Positions 50,792-59,241 of a DNA stretch of 64,000 bases are shown piece by piece. Source of the DNA: JAIBJN01 sp963838795 (GTDB lineage: Bacteria > Actinomycetota > Thermoleophilia > Gaiellales > Gaiellaceae). The translations under genes and the position numbers were made by a program. The stretch lies in NCBI GenBank assembly GCA_963838795.1, contig CAWISL010000010.1, forward strand, positions 186,001 to 250,000. Direction: 5' to 3'. The first letter of the stretch is position 1; every line of letters starts with the position of its first letter. The notes under the pieces were generated by a model. It saw only the letters and a list, made by a program, of their open reading frames with translations. It was not told the DNA's origin and did not search any database.

Positions 50792-52194
50792 ATCGAGCCC
50801 TTGCCACGGCCGGGCTGCTCGCCGTTCCGCTCGCCGGGCTCTTCCTCCTCCTCGGCGTTCCCGACTTTGACGTCACGTGGGAACACCACCCGTCCCACTT
50901 CTGGCTCGTGCTCGCCTCGGCGCTTCTCAGCTTTCTGCTCGGCTTCCTCATGGCCGAGGCAGCCGCCCGGCGCGGGGACGCCCGCGTGCTCCTCGTCGCG
51001 CTCGCGTTCCTCGCCAGCTCGGGCTTCCTCGCCCTGCACGCGCTGGCCACGCCCGGCGTTCTCCTGACCGGAAAGAACGCCGGCTTCCAGATCGCCTCGG
51101 CCATCGGGCTCCTGATCGCAGCCGGCTTCGCGGCTGCCTCGGCGCTCCCGCTCGGCGGGGCGTGGGCCCAGGCTGTCCTGCGCGAGCGCCGGCTCCTGTT
51201 TGCCTCGCTCGCCGTAGCACTCGTCGTCTGGGCCGTGCTCGCGCTCGGGACCTTGCCGCCGCTCGAAGAGGAGATCACCTCGGAGGCAGCGCGCGGCCCG
51301 CTCCTCCTCCTCTGGGGGCTCGGGGTGCTGCTGTACGGCTACGCGGCCTTCCGTTTCGCACGCCTCTACGTCAGGCGCCGAGCACCCGTCGCGCTGGCCG
51401 TCGCCTCCGCCTGGGTCTTCCTCGCCGAGGCGATGCTAGCGATCGCCATCTCCCGGAACTGGCGTGTCAGCTGGTGGGAGTGGCACGCGCTCATGCTGCT
51501 CGCGTTCGCACTCGTCGCGCGAAGCGTGTGGGTCGAGTGGAAGCGGGAGGGGTCCAGCGCGGAGATCTTCGCCGACCTCTACGAGGATCGAACGCTGGGG
51601 CGGCGGGAAGAGATGAGCGTTCTCTTCGCCGACCTCCAGGGGTTCACCACGTTCGCCGAGCGAACGCCGCCGGACGAGGTGCGGACGATGCTCGACGCCT
51701 ACTTCTCGGTTGCTGCACCGGCGATCCTCCACGAGCAGGGCGAGATCGTCCAGACGGTCGGCGACGAGGTCTTCGCGAGCTTCCGCGGCGACCACCACGA
51801 GGCGCGCGCCGCACGGGCTGCGCTCGCCCTGCAGGAGGCCTGCGACGCGACTCCCGGACGCCGGCCCGACTGGCCGCGCTTCCGGGTCGGGGTCAACTCG
51901 GGCGAGGCCCACGTCGGCCTGGTTCAGGCGCCCGGGGCCCGCTCGTTCACGCCGACCGGGGACATGGTCAACACGGGCGCGCGCTTGCAGCAGCAGGCGC
52001 GGGCCGGCGAGGTCGTGATCGCGGAGTGGACGCGCGGCGCCCTCGGCGAGGACGCGGCCGTCGACGACCTTGGCGAGCTGCCCGTGAAGGGCAAGGAGCG
52101 TCCGGTGCGGGCCTACGTCCTACGCGCGCTGGCGGGGCACGGGGGCAAGAGCGACGAGCGCTTGCAGGATCAGGACGCAGAAGGAGACGCCTAG
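50788..52194 (+). CDS. Membrane-anchored class III adenylate/guanylate cyclase
   Basis: 468 residues: seven or so transmembrane helices (1-250), then a class III cyclase domain (about 270-450). The metal-binding Asp-282 (LFADLQGFT) and Asp-326 (VGDEVFASF) are present, as are the transition-state Asn-395 and Arg-399 (MVNTGARL). The usual base-recognition Lys (KxxGD) is Gln (QTVGD), so ATP versus GTP use is unclear. The sensor is probably the membrane part. Coupling to a CNBD gene in the same operon suggests a local signalling circuit. The last 75 nt overlap the opposing gene. Confidence 0.87.
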   Translation: MNRALATAGLLAVPLAGLFLLLGVPDFDVTWEHHPSHFWLVLASALLSFLLGFLMAEAAARRGDARVLLVALAFLASSGFLALHALATPGVLLTGKNAGFQIASAIGLLIAAGFAAASALPLGGAWAQAVLRERRLLFASLAVALVVWAVLALGTLPPLEEEITSEAARGPLLLLWGLGVLLYGYAAFRFARLYVRRRAPVALAVASAWVFLAEAMLAIAISRNWRVSWWEWHALMLLAFALVARSVWVEWKREGSSAEIFADLYEDRTLGRREEMSVLFADLQGFTTFAERTPPDEVRTMLDAYFSVAAPAILHEQGEIVQTVGDEVFASFRGDHHEARAARAALALQEACDATPGRRPDWPRFRVGVNSGEAHVGLVQAPGARSFTPTGDMVNTGARLQQQARAGEVVIAEWTRGALGEDAAVDDLGELPVKGKERPVRAYVLRALAGHGGKSDERLQDQDAEGDA

Positions 52195-52515
52195 CGCACC
52201 GCCGGCCAGACCGGGAACCGAGCCCTCGGGCAGGACCGGAGCCCGGATCGCCGCCCCGATCACGATCGTGAGGACGAGCACGCTGGCGAGGGCCGCCTGC
52301 AGGCGGCCGAGCGGATCGCCGTCCGCACCGCCTGCGCCGTCCACGACCCGCGCGAGGCAGACGAGGCCCGCGGTCGCTGTCACGGGAACAGCGAGGACGA
52401 GGAGATAGAAGGAGGCGGCGGCGTGGCCGAGCGCGTCCGACACGGCGACGGCGAGGAGGAGCGCGCCTGCGATCTCGACCGCCATCGCGCCGGCGCCGCT
52501 TCGCGTCTGCCACAT
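52120..52515 (-). CDS. Small membrane protein, unknown
   Basis: 131 residues with four hydrophobic segments (AVEIAGALLLAVAVSDALGHAAASFYLLVLAVPVTATAGLVCLA; LQAALASVLVLTIVIGAAI; GALGVSFCVLILQALVAL). The ATG at 52515 is possible, and an internal Met at residue 11 is an alternative. It is convergent with the cyclase gene and overlaps its 3' end by 75 nt, an unusually long antisense overlap. No family is recognised. Confidence 0.6.
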   Translation of the reverse strand: MWQTRSGAGAMAVEIAGALLLAVAVSDALGHAAASFYLLVLAVPVTATAGLVCLARVVDGAGGADGDPLGRLQAALASVLVLTIVIGAAIRAPVLPEGSVPGLAGGALGVSFCVLILQALVALAPVPRQRA

Positions 52516-52586
52516 AGGGCGTGCGTTCGCCTCCCGAACGCGTTCTCCTTCGTTACCCTGGCCCGCAGCGAGACGAAGGAGGCTGA

Positions 52587-53291
52587 ATGGCGGACACTGC
52601 GGTCACGTGGCTCGGTCACGCGGCCTTCCGGATCGACACACCGGGAGGCAAGCGCGTCTACGTCGATCCCTGGCTCCAGAACCCGAAGTGTCCCGAGAGC
52701 GAGCGCGAGCCCGAACGGATCGACCTGATTGCGCTCACGCACGGGCACGACGACCACCTCGGCGAGACCGTCGAGCTGGCGCAGCGCTTCGGCTGCTCGG
52801 TCGTCGCGCTCCTCGAGCTGCGCGACTGGCTCTGGACGCAGGGGTTGCCCCAGGATGACAGCGAGGCGCCCAACAAGGGCGGGACGGTCGAGAAGGAAGG
52901 GATCAAGATCACGCTCACGGACGCGAAGCATTCGAGCAGCGTGTTCCGGGACGGAACCTTCGTCTACCTCGGCGAGCCGGCCGGCCTCGTCATCGAGGTG
53001 GAGAACGGCACGAAGCTCTACGTCGCCGGCGACACGTGCGTCTTCGGCGACATGGCTCTGATCCGCCGGATCTACGAGCCGGACGTCGCCGTGCTCCCCA
53101 TCGGCGGGCACTTCACGATGGACCCTCGCGAAGCCGCCGTCGCGATCGAGCTCCTCGGCGTGAGCCGCGTCATCCCGAGCCACTACGGGACGTTCTCACT
53201 TCTCCCGGGGACGCCCGAGGAGGTCCGCGAGCTGCTGACCACGGACTGCGAGATCCTCTCCCCAGAGCCCGGCGGCACCGTGCAGGTCTAG
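52587..53291 (+). CDS. UPF0173-type metal-dependent hydrolase (MBL fold)
   Basis: 234 residues. It has the metallo-beta-lactamase motif THGHDDH with upstream WLGHAAFRI and later LYVAGDT and IPSHYGTF, the usual layout of UPF0173/UlaG-like enzymes. It binds two zinc or similar metals, and the substrate is unknown. The ATG follows GAAGGAGG by 4 nt, with a TACCCT -10 at 52554-52559. A palindromic element starts in its stop codon. Confidence 0.87.
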   Translation: MADTAVTWLGHAAFRIDTPGGKRVYVDPWLQNPKCPESEREPERIDLIALTHGHDDHLGETVELAQRFGCSVVALLELRDWLWTQGLPQDDSEAPNKGGTVEKEGIKITLTDAKHSSSVFRDGTFVYLGEPAGLVIEVENGTKLYVAGDTCVFGDMALIRRIYEPDVAVLPIGGHFTMDPREAAVAIELLGVSRVIPSHYGTFSLLPGTPEEVRELLTTDCEILSPEPGGTVQV

Positions 53292-53349
53292 TGCCCCTCC
53301 AGGCAATACATGCCTGCTCCTGCAAGGCGGCATCACCTGAAGGGGCACT
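53290..53349 (+). repeat. Palindromic intergenic element, copy D
   Basis: AGTGCCCCT-C-CAGG (53290-53303) pairs with CCTG-A-AGGGGCACT (53336-53349). An inner AGGCA/TGCCT hairpin and GGCGGCATCA are also present. It begins in the stop codon of the MBL gene and ends at the next start codon, as copy C does at 46037-46092. Confidence 0.7.
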
Positions 53350-53352
53350 GTG

Positions 53353-53631
53353 ATGCGTGAGCGCTGGTTCGGCGCCACCGGACGCCGCGTAGCTGAGATC
53401 GTCGTCGAGGGCGAGATCGACCTCGGCGAGGCGCTCGTCCTCGACAACGTCGCCGAGCAGGAGCGCCTGCGCGAGGCGCACGCCGCCGGCCGGCCCGTGG
53501 TCGTGCGCGCCGGAGACCCCGAGTCGGTGGCGAGAGCCCTGGCGCGCCCGGAGGTTGCGTGCGTGCTCGTGCCGGCCGACCGCCGTGAGCTGCTCGACCT
53601 CGACCTGCGCCGAATCACGTACGGCCCATAG
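53353..53631 (+). CDS. Small hypothetical protein
   Basis: 92 residues from the ATG at 53353; a GTG one codon earlier is in frame. It is a soluble alpha/beta protein: GRRVAEIVVEGEIDLGEALVLDN, RPVVVRAGDPESVARALARPEVACVLVPADRRELL. No family is recognised. It is probably co-transcribed with the MBL-fold gene through repeat D. Confidence 0.6.
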   Translation: MRERWFGATGRRVAEIVVEGEIDLGEALVLDNVAEQERLREAHAAGRPVVVRAGDPESVARALARPEVACVLVPADRRELLDLDLRRITYGP

Positions 53632-53640
53632 CCGCGCCCC

Positions 53641-54111
53641 TCACGCGGTCAGCGCCGCACAAGCCTTCTCGACGTTTCCTGCGGTGCTGTGCTGCGGCTC
53701 GTGGATCACCTCGCCGGTCGTGAGGTTGATCTTCAGGGCACCCGTGAAGTCGAACGGTACCTGCCCGATGATCAGGAGGATCTCGGTGCCGTCCCTCTTC
53801 ACCTGGACGTGGTCCGCGCCAACGTCACGGAACCGGTAAGTGTTGTCCCCCGACATCGCCGTGAGCGCGATGTTGAGCGTTCGGATCTCGAGCGGGCCCG
53901 CGCCGTTGCCCGAGAACGAGCGCACGATCACGTGTCCCTGCGCGCGGGTCGTGACCGGGACGCCGCAGGCCTCCGTCAGGAAGTCGTCGGGGAAGGTCTC
54001 GTCGACGTCGAAGCGCTCGATCGTCGGCTTCCCGGCGAACGCGCCGGGAGCGATGAGCGCCGCGAGAACGAAGAGACCGGCCAGCCACACGCTGACAACC
54101 CGTTTACTCAT
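53641..54111 (-). CDS. Secreted hypothetical protein
   Basis: 156 residues with a clear signal peptide (MSKRVVSVWLAGLFVLAALIAPGAFA, cleavage after AFA). The mature domain is beta-rich with two Cys (TEACGVPV and VEKACAAL) that may pair. It resembles small exported actinobacterial proteins of unknown function. AAAGGGG precedes the ATG. TACAAG with TTGCGT 18 nt upstream may be its promoter in the 97-nt gap. Confidence 0.72.
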   Translation of the reverse strand: MSKRVVSVWLAGLFVLAALIAPGAFAGKPTIERFDVDETFPDDFLTEACGVPVTTRAQGHVIVRSFSGNGAGPLEIRTLNIALTAMSGDNTYRFRDVGADHVQVKRDGTEILLIIGQVPFDFTGALKINLTTGEVIHEPQHSTAGNVEKACAALTA

Positions 54112-54208
54112 TGCTGCCCCTTTCTTTCCCCCGTCGCCGGCGAAGCCGACGAGTTCCCGTCTCGCGCGCTTGTATCACGTTCGCAACGGACAACGCAAGC
54201 GGCCCCGC

Positions 54209-54946
54209 TCAGCGATCGCCGGGGAGGCGCGCGCCCTCGGCCCGCTCCCGGAGGCTCGGTACCGGATCCGCCCGCGGCCTCGCTACGAGCAGGACCGCAC
54301 CGAGGCCGTCTCCCGCCAGCGAGTCCACCAGGAGCTGTAGGCCGAGGGCGAGTGCGAACGCCTTGTGCGCATGCTCGCCGCCGAAGGGGACGAGGTCGTC
54401 CGCCGACGCCGTGCCGGCGAGGACGTCGCCGTGAGTGACCGCGCCCATGGACACGTCGACGACGATCGGGTCCCCGCCCGAGCTCGGGATCCCGATCGCG
54501 AGCGGGTTCGTGCCCGTCAACGGTGGGCCGCCGGCGGGGTGGGCCAACCGCGGCGGCGAGGTCGCCGTCAGGGCCGCCACGAGGCCCCGCTCGGCGAGCC
54601 GGCGCACCCAGGAGCCGAGGACGCCCGTCGGGAAGCACTGGCGCGCGACGATCACTCTCGCCTGCCGCGGAGGCGATGCGAGCTGCGCCTCCACGATCGC
54701 TGCGAGCGTCAGATAGCCGAGCGCGCCTCGCCCCTCCCAGCGCTCGTAGCAGTCGTCCGCGACGACGCGCTCGGGCGAGGCGCGCGGATCCAGCCCGGGC
54801 AAGGCTGCCAGCCAGTCGATTCGGGAGGCTCCGTGGGCGGTCTTTCCTCGGCGATCGGCTTCGAGGAAGTGGTCGGCGAGGATCACGGCCTCACGCTCGC
54901 CAAAACCGAGTGCGCGCAGGCGGCCCGCAGCGTCTGCGGGGCTCAG
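54209..54946 (-). CDS. Short Ldh_2-family (malate/L-lactate dehydrogenase-like) protein, probable CTG start
   Basis: 245 residues if started at CTG 54946, which overlaps the mrp stop (CTGA). From the GTG at 54886 it is 225. The extra 20 residues (SPADAAGRLRALGFGEREA) continue the usual N-terminal helix, which favours CTG. Family motifs are LEADRRGKTAHGASR (catalytic His), GTNPLAIGIPSS and VVDVSMGAVTHG. Typical members have about 330-360 residues, so the C-terminal part is much reduced. Activity is uncertain. Confidence 0.62.
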   Translation of the reverse strand: MSPADAAGRLRALGFGEREAVILADHFLEADRRGKTAHGASRIDWLAALPGLDPRASPERVVADDCYERWEGRGALGYLTLAAIVEAQLASPPRQARVIVARQCFPTGVLGSWVRRLAERGLVAALTATSPPRLAHPAGGPPLTGTNPLAIGIPSSGGDPIVVDVSMGAVTHGDVLAGTASADDLVPFGGEHAHKAFALALGLQLLVDSLAGDGLGAVLLVARPRADPVPSLRERAEGARLPGDR

Positions 54947-56061
54947 GTCGTGACCAGCGGGAGCGGCTTGACGATGCCGACGCCCTGCTCTCGCCGCGTC
55001 GCCGCGATCGCCTCCGCCAGCTCGACGATGGCCCTGGAGACGTCGGCCTCCGGCTCGGCGAGGACGATCGGCTCACCTTCGTCGGCGAGGGCCCCGAGAC
55101 GCGGGTCGAAGGGGATCCGGCCAAGCAGCGGCGCTTCGACCTCGGCGGCCAGCGCCTCGCCGCCGCCGGAGCCGAAGAGCTCCTCTCGCGAGCCGTCCTC
55201 CCGAGTCATGTAGGCCATGTTCTCGACGACGCCCAGCAACCGCATGTTCGTCTTCCGCGCCATCTGCGCAGCCCGCACGGCCACCTGCTGGGAAGCGCGG
55301 TGCGGCGTCGTGACGACGACGGCTTCCGCCCGGGGGAGCAGCTGGCCGAGCGAGATGGCAACGTCCCCCGTCCCCGGCGGCATGTCCACGACCAGCGTGT
55401 CCAGCTCGCCCCAGTGGACGTCCGTGAGAAACTGCTCGAGCGCGCGGTGGAGCATGGGCCCACGCCACATGACCGGCGTGTTCTCGTCCAGGAAGAAGCC
55501 GATCGACATGACCTTGAGGTCGCCGCGCACGGGCGGGACGATCATCGCCCGCTCGCCCCCGTCGACCGCGACGGGGCGCTGGTGGACACCGAGCATGTGC
55601 GGGATCGAGTAGCCGTAGACATCGGCGTCGAGCACGCCCGTCCGCTGGCCGAGGCGCGAGAACGCAGCCGCGAGGTTCGCTGCGAGCGAGGACTTGCCGA
55701 CGCCACCCTTGCCGCTCGCAACCGCGAGCACACGCGTCGAGGAGTCGACCGAGATCCCGGGCGTCCGCTCGCTGACGCCGCCGCGGAGGCGAGCGGTCAG
55801 CGCCGCTTTCTCCTCCGGGGACATGACGTCGAAGCCGAGCTCGACCTCGTCCACCCCGTCGAGCGGGAGAAGCGCCTTCTCGACCTGCTCCTGGAAGCTC
55901 GCGCGGAGCGGGCAGCCGGGCACGGTGAGGGCGATCACGACGGCGACGCGGCCGCTCTCGACGGTCACGTCGCGCACCATGTCGAGCTCGATCACCGAGC
56001 GCCCGAGCTCCGGGTCGTAGACGCCTTCGAGTGCGCTCATGATCTGCTCGGACGAGGCCAT
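54943..56061 (-). CDS. mrp: Mrp/NBP35-type Fe-S carrier ATPase
   Basis: 372 residues. An N-terminal MIP18/DUF59 domain (1-85, VYDPELGRSVIELDMVRDV) is followed by a P-loop ATPase with deviant Walker A SGKGGVGKSS, DADVYGYSIPHML, and VVDMPPGTGD. It carries iron-sulfur clusters to apo-enzymes. The CxxC that holds the bridging cluster in most homologues is missing (VENMAYMTREDGS), as in several actinobacterial Mrps. A leaderless TAGCCT box lies 6 nt before the ATG. Confidence 0.87.
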   Translation of the reverse strand: MASSEQIMSALEGVYDPELGRSVIELDMVRDVTVESGRVAVVIALTVPGCPLRASFQEQVEKALLPLDGVDEVELGFDVMSPEEKAALTARLRGGVSERTPGISVDSSTRVLAVASGKGGVGKSSLAANLAAAFSRLGQRTGVLDADVYGYSIPHMLGVHQRPVAVDGGERAMIVPPVRGDLKVMSIGFFLDENTPVMWRGPMLHRALEQFLTDVHWGELDTLVVDMPPGTGDVAISLGQLLPRAEAVVVTTPHRASQQVAVRAAQMARKTNMRLLGVVENMAYMTREDGSREELFGSGGGEALAAEVEAPLLGRIPFDPRLGALADEGEPIVLAEPEADVSRAIVELAEAIAATRREQGVGIVKPLPLVTT

Positions 56062-56100
56062 GAACCTAGGCTAGCAGTGGCGCCGTGCAAGATTGAGGCC

Positions 56101-56775
56101 GTGCGCATCCTCCTCGTCGAGGACGATCCCTCCATCCGGGAGACGACTTCGCTCGGCCTGGAGAGCGCCGGCTTCCACGTCACCGCGACGGGAGATGGGC
56201 TGGATGGGCTCGAGCGGTTTCGCCAGGAGGCGTTCGATCTCGTGGTGCTCGATCTGATGCTGCCCGGGCTCGACGGCTACGAGGTCTGCCGCGAGATCCG
56301 CAAGACGAGCACCGTCCCGATCGTGATCCTCTCGGCTCGGAGCGACACGGTCGACGTCGTGGTCGGCCTCGAGCTCGGCGCCGACGACTACGTCACGAAG
56401 CCGTTCGAGCTCCCCGAGCTCGTCGCACGCCTTCGCGCGACGCTTCGACGGGCCTCCGCCGACCGCGTGGGCGAGCGCCTGGCCGCGGGCGACCTCGACG
56501 TCGATCCCGAGGGCTTCCGCGCGCGCAAGGGCGGGCGGGACCTCGACCTCACCGCCACGGAGTTCCGCCTCCTACTCGAGCTCGTCCGCCGGCCGGGTCA
56601 GGTGTTCACGCGCGAGCTCCTGCTCGAGCGCGTCTGGAACTACGAGTATCTGGGCGACTCCCGGCTCGTGGACGTCGCCGTCCAGCGGTTGCGCGCCAAG
56701 GTCGAGGACGACCCGCGGCATCCGAAGCTGATCGTGACGGTGCGCGGCGTCGGCTACCGCTTCGAGAAGCCGTGA
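56101..56775 (+). CDS. OmpR-family response regulator (MtrA-like)
   Basis: 224 residues. Receiver domain with acidic pocket Asp-8/Asp-9, phosphoacceptor Asp-51 (VVLDLMLPG), conserved Ser (ILSARS) and Lys (TKPFELPEL). Winged-helix DNA-binding domain at about 130-224 (LTATEFRLLLELVRRPGQVFTRELLLERVW). It pairs with the overlapping kinase. With the GerMN lipoprotein the set resembles mtrA-mtrB-lpqB, which controls cell-envelope and division functions in Actinobacteria. A possible AAGATT -10 box is 6 nt before the GTG. Confidence 0.9.
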   Translation: MRILLVEDDPSIRETTSLGLESAGFHVTATGDGLDGLERFRQEAFDLVVLDLMLPGLDGYEVCREIRKTSTVPIVILSARSDTVDVVVGLELGADDYVTKPFELPELVARLRATLRRASADRVGERLAAGDLDVDPEGFRARKGGRDLDLTATEFRLLLELVRRPGQVFTRELLLERVWNYEYLGDSRLVDVAVQRLRAKVEDDPRHPKLIVTVRGVGYRFEKP

Positions 56776-58202
56776 CCGAGCAACGGCGCGCAATCCGTCC
56801 CGGACGGCTACGCCGACGCCTGACGCTCGCGTTCGCGCTCACGGCCGGGATCGCGGCGGCGGCGCTCGCGGCCGGGTCGTTCTTTCTCGTCCGCGATGCC
56901 CGCCTGGCCGACTCCCGCGACCGTGCGCTCGAACAGTCGCGCTTCAACCTCGTGCTCGGCGCCGAGGTCCTCCCGACGGACGGGCCGGAGGCACTGCTCG
57001 AGTCCTACGAGCGCCGCGGCCGCTTCGAAACCGTCCTCCTCGTAGACGGCACGAGCTATCCGTCGAGCCTCGCCCTCGGCGAGGAACAGGTCCCCGAGGA
57101 TCTCCAGACGCTCGTGGCCGGCGGCGAGCTCGCCTACGAGCGCACCGAGGTGGCCGACACGCGCTACCTCGTCACGGGCGGACAGATCCCTGGAAGCGAG
57201 GAGGGCGAGGCGTACTTCTACTTCTCCGAAGAGGAGCTTTGGGACGACCTCGACGGGCTGCGGACGATCCTGCTCGTCGGGCTGGGCGTCGTGGTGATCG
57301 TGGCCGGCCTCGCGGGCGCCCTGCTCGCCCGGCGGATGCTCGCCCCCGTCGGGCGCGCGAGCACGGCCGCGCACTCGCTCGCGGAGGGCCTCCTGGACAC
57401 GCGGCTCCCCGTGGAGAGCGCGGACGAGTTCGGGCTCTGGGCGACCTCGTTCAACGAGATGGCCGCCGCGCTGGAGACAAAGATCACGGCGCTCTCGGAG
57501 GCCCAGGCGCGCGAACGGCGCTTCACAGCCGACGTCGCCCACGAGCTCCGCACGCCGCTCACCGCGATCGTCAACGAGGCTTCCCTGCTGGCGGAGCACG
57601 TCGAGCGGATGCCGGCGGAGGCGCGCCGGCCGGCCGAGCTTCTCGTCGAGGACGTGAAGCGCCTCCGCGACCTCGTGGACGACCTGCTGGAGATCTCCCG
57701 GCTCGACGCCGGCACGCAGCCCGTGCGCAGGGAGCGGGTCGACCTCGGCTCGCTCGTCTCCGCGGCGATGCGGGCGCGAGGCTGGGAGAAGCGCGTCCAG
57801 CTCCACGCCGTCCCGGTCGTGGCCGTCACCGACCCGATGCGGGTCGAGCGCATCGTCGCAAACCTCGTCGGCAACGCGCTCGAGCATGGTGGCCGTGACG
57901 TCACCCTCCGAGTCGACGCGGACGGGCTGGGCGCTTTCGTGGAGGTCGCCGACCACGGCCCCGGGATCGCGCGCGAGGACCTCCCGCACCTGTTCGAGCG
58001 CTTCTACAAGGCCGACACCGCTCGAACGGGACGCGGCACGGGCCTCGGGCTCGCCATCGCGCTCGAGAGCGCCCGCCTCCTCGGCGGTGACATCGAGGTC
58101 TGGAGCGAGGCGGGCGTCGGCTCGCGCTTCACGCTCCGCTTGCCTGTTACGGAACTGTTACCCGGCGGAGAGGAGCGCGTTGCAGGGGACGTGCACGCTT
58201 GA
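56772..58202 (+). CDS. Sensor histidine kinase with HAMP domain (MtrB-like)
   Basis: 476 residues: TM1 (about 17-40), extracytoplasmic sensor (41-163), TM2 (164-187), HAMP (188-240), dimerisation domain with phospho-His-257 (FTADVAHELRTPLTAI), then the ATPase domain with N (IVANLVGNALEHG), G1 (DHGPGIA) and G2 (GRGTGLGLAI) boxes. The GTG overlaps the regulator stop (GTGA). It is the cognate partner of the upstream regulator. Confidence 0.92.
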   Translation: MTEQRRAIRPGRLRRRLTLAFALTAGIAAAALAAGSFFLVRDARLADSRDRALEQSRFNLVLGAEVLPTDGPEALLESYERRGRFETVLLVDGTSYPSSLALGEEQVPEDLQTLVAGGELAYERTEVADTRYLVTGGQIPGSEEGEAYFYFSEEELWDDLDGLRTILLVGLGVVVIVAGLAGALLARRMLAPVGRASTAAHSLAEGLLDTRLPVESADEFGLWATSFNEMAAALETKITALSEAQARERRFTADVAHELRTPLTAIVNEASLLAEHVERMPAEARRPAELLVEDVKRLRDLVDDLLEISRLDAGTQPVRRERVDLGSLVSAAMRARGWEKRVQLHAVPVVAVTDPMRVERIVANLVGNALEHGGRDVTLRVDADGLGAFVEVADHGPGIAREDLPHLFERFYKADTARTGRGTGLGLAIALESARLLGGDIEVWSEAGVGSRFTLRLPVTELLPGGEERVAGDVHA

Positions 58203-58228
58203 GGCACGTCGTCTCCCAAGGAGCGCTC

Positions 58229-59140
58229 ATGAAGGCCTTGATCCTCGTCCCCGCCGCCGTCCTCGCAGCGTCGCTCGGCTTCCTCGTCGCCAGCTGCGGC
58301 GCGGACGACGACGCCACCTCCGCCGGGCCAGTTCCGTCGGTGGGAACGACGACGGACGCCGCGACCGAGCCGGTCCCGACGATCACGAGCAATGAGCCTC
58401 CCTACTCCGAGACCAGTACCGAGCCCGGGGAATCGAAGGTCACGTACCAGGTGTGGTTCACGGACGCGGCGGGACTCTTCGTCACGTACCGCACCGTGCC
58501 CGCGACCTCCCGCGTCGGCACCGCCGCGCTCATGTCGCTGCTCGAGGGCCCGGACTCGTTCGAGCAGAGCTACGGGCTTCGGACCGAGATCCCCGACGGC
58601 ACTCAGCTTTTCGGGCTCGAGATCGACGGAGGGATCGCCCACGTCGACCTGACCTCCGAGTTCGAGTCGGGCGGGGGTACCGCCTCCATGGAGGCGCGGG
58701 TCGCTCAGGTCGTCTACACCCTCACGCAGTTCCCGACCGTCAAGGGCGTCCTCTTCAGCCTCGACGGAGTGCAGACCTGCGTCCTCAACTGGTGCGACAA
58801 GCCGCTGACCCGTCGTGACGTGGCGGACGTCTTGCCGGCAATTCTGGTGACGAGCCCGGCGCTCAACCAGGCCGTCGGGAGCCCCGTCGTGATCCGCGGA
58901 AGCGCCAACGTCTTCGAGGCGAATGTGGGCATCGAGATTCTCGATCAGAATGGAGACGTGCTCGTCGAGACCTTCACCACCGCGACGTGCGGCACCGGCT
59001 GCCGCGGCACGTTCCGTGCGAGCGTGAGCTACCAGGTCGACCGCGAGCAGGACGGCACCATCGTCGTGCACGACGACGATGCCGCCGGCACCGGGACCTA
59101 TCCGCACGAGGTCCGCATCCCCGTGCGACTCCTGCCATGA
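58229..59140 (+). CDS. GerMN-domain lipoprotein with Gmad2-like domain (LpqB-like position)
   Basis: 303 residues. Lipobox LVASC at about residue 22, then a Thr/Pro-rich linker. The GerMN domain (about 65-200) includes TYQVWFTDAAGLFVTYRTV, LMSLLEGP and FSLDGVQ. The C-terminal Ig-like Gmad2 domain (about 205-303) includes SPALNQAVGSPVVIRGSANVFEANV. In mycobacteria a GerMN lipoprotein (LpqB) is encoded after mtrAB and modulates the kinase, and the same order here suggests a similar role. The ATG at 58229 follows AAGGAG by 5 nt. Confidence 0.85.
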   Translation: MKALILVPAAVLAASLGFLVASCGADDDATSAGPVPSVGTTTDAATEPVPTITSNEPPYSETSTEPGESKVTYQVWFTDAAGLFVTYRTVPATSRVGTAALMSLLEGPDSFEQSYGLRTEIPDGTQLFGLEIDGGIAHVDLTSEFESGGGTASMEARVAQVVYTLTQFPTVKGVLFSLDGVQTCVLNWCDKPLTRRDVADVLPAILVTSPALNQAVGSPVVIRGSANVFEANVGIEILDQNGDVLVETFTTATCGTGCRGTFRASVSYQVDREQDGTIVVHDDDAAGTGTYPHEVRIPVRLLP

Positions 59141-59241
59141 CGCGTGCTCCGTCGACAAGGGGCGCGCCGTCCGACGTCGAAGCAAGGCTCTTCGTCGTTC
59201 GCCTCGCTCCTCCGAGCCCGCCCAGGACCGTGACGCCGTGA
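59137..59241 (+). CDS. Possible 34-residue coupled small ORF
   Basis: The ATG overlaps the stop of the GerMN gene (ATGA), and its TGA overlaps the GTG of the L,D-transpeptidase gene (GTGA). The peptide starts MTRAPSTRGAPSDVEARL and ends PPSPPRTVTP. The double overlap would carry ribosomes across an otherwise untranslated 97-nt gap. Codon content is not decisive, and no family is known. Confidence 0.35.
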   Translation: MTRAPSTRGAPSDVEARLFVVRLAPPSPPRTVTP

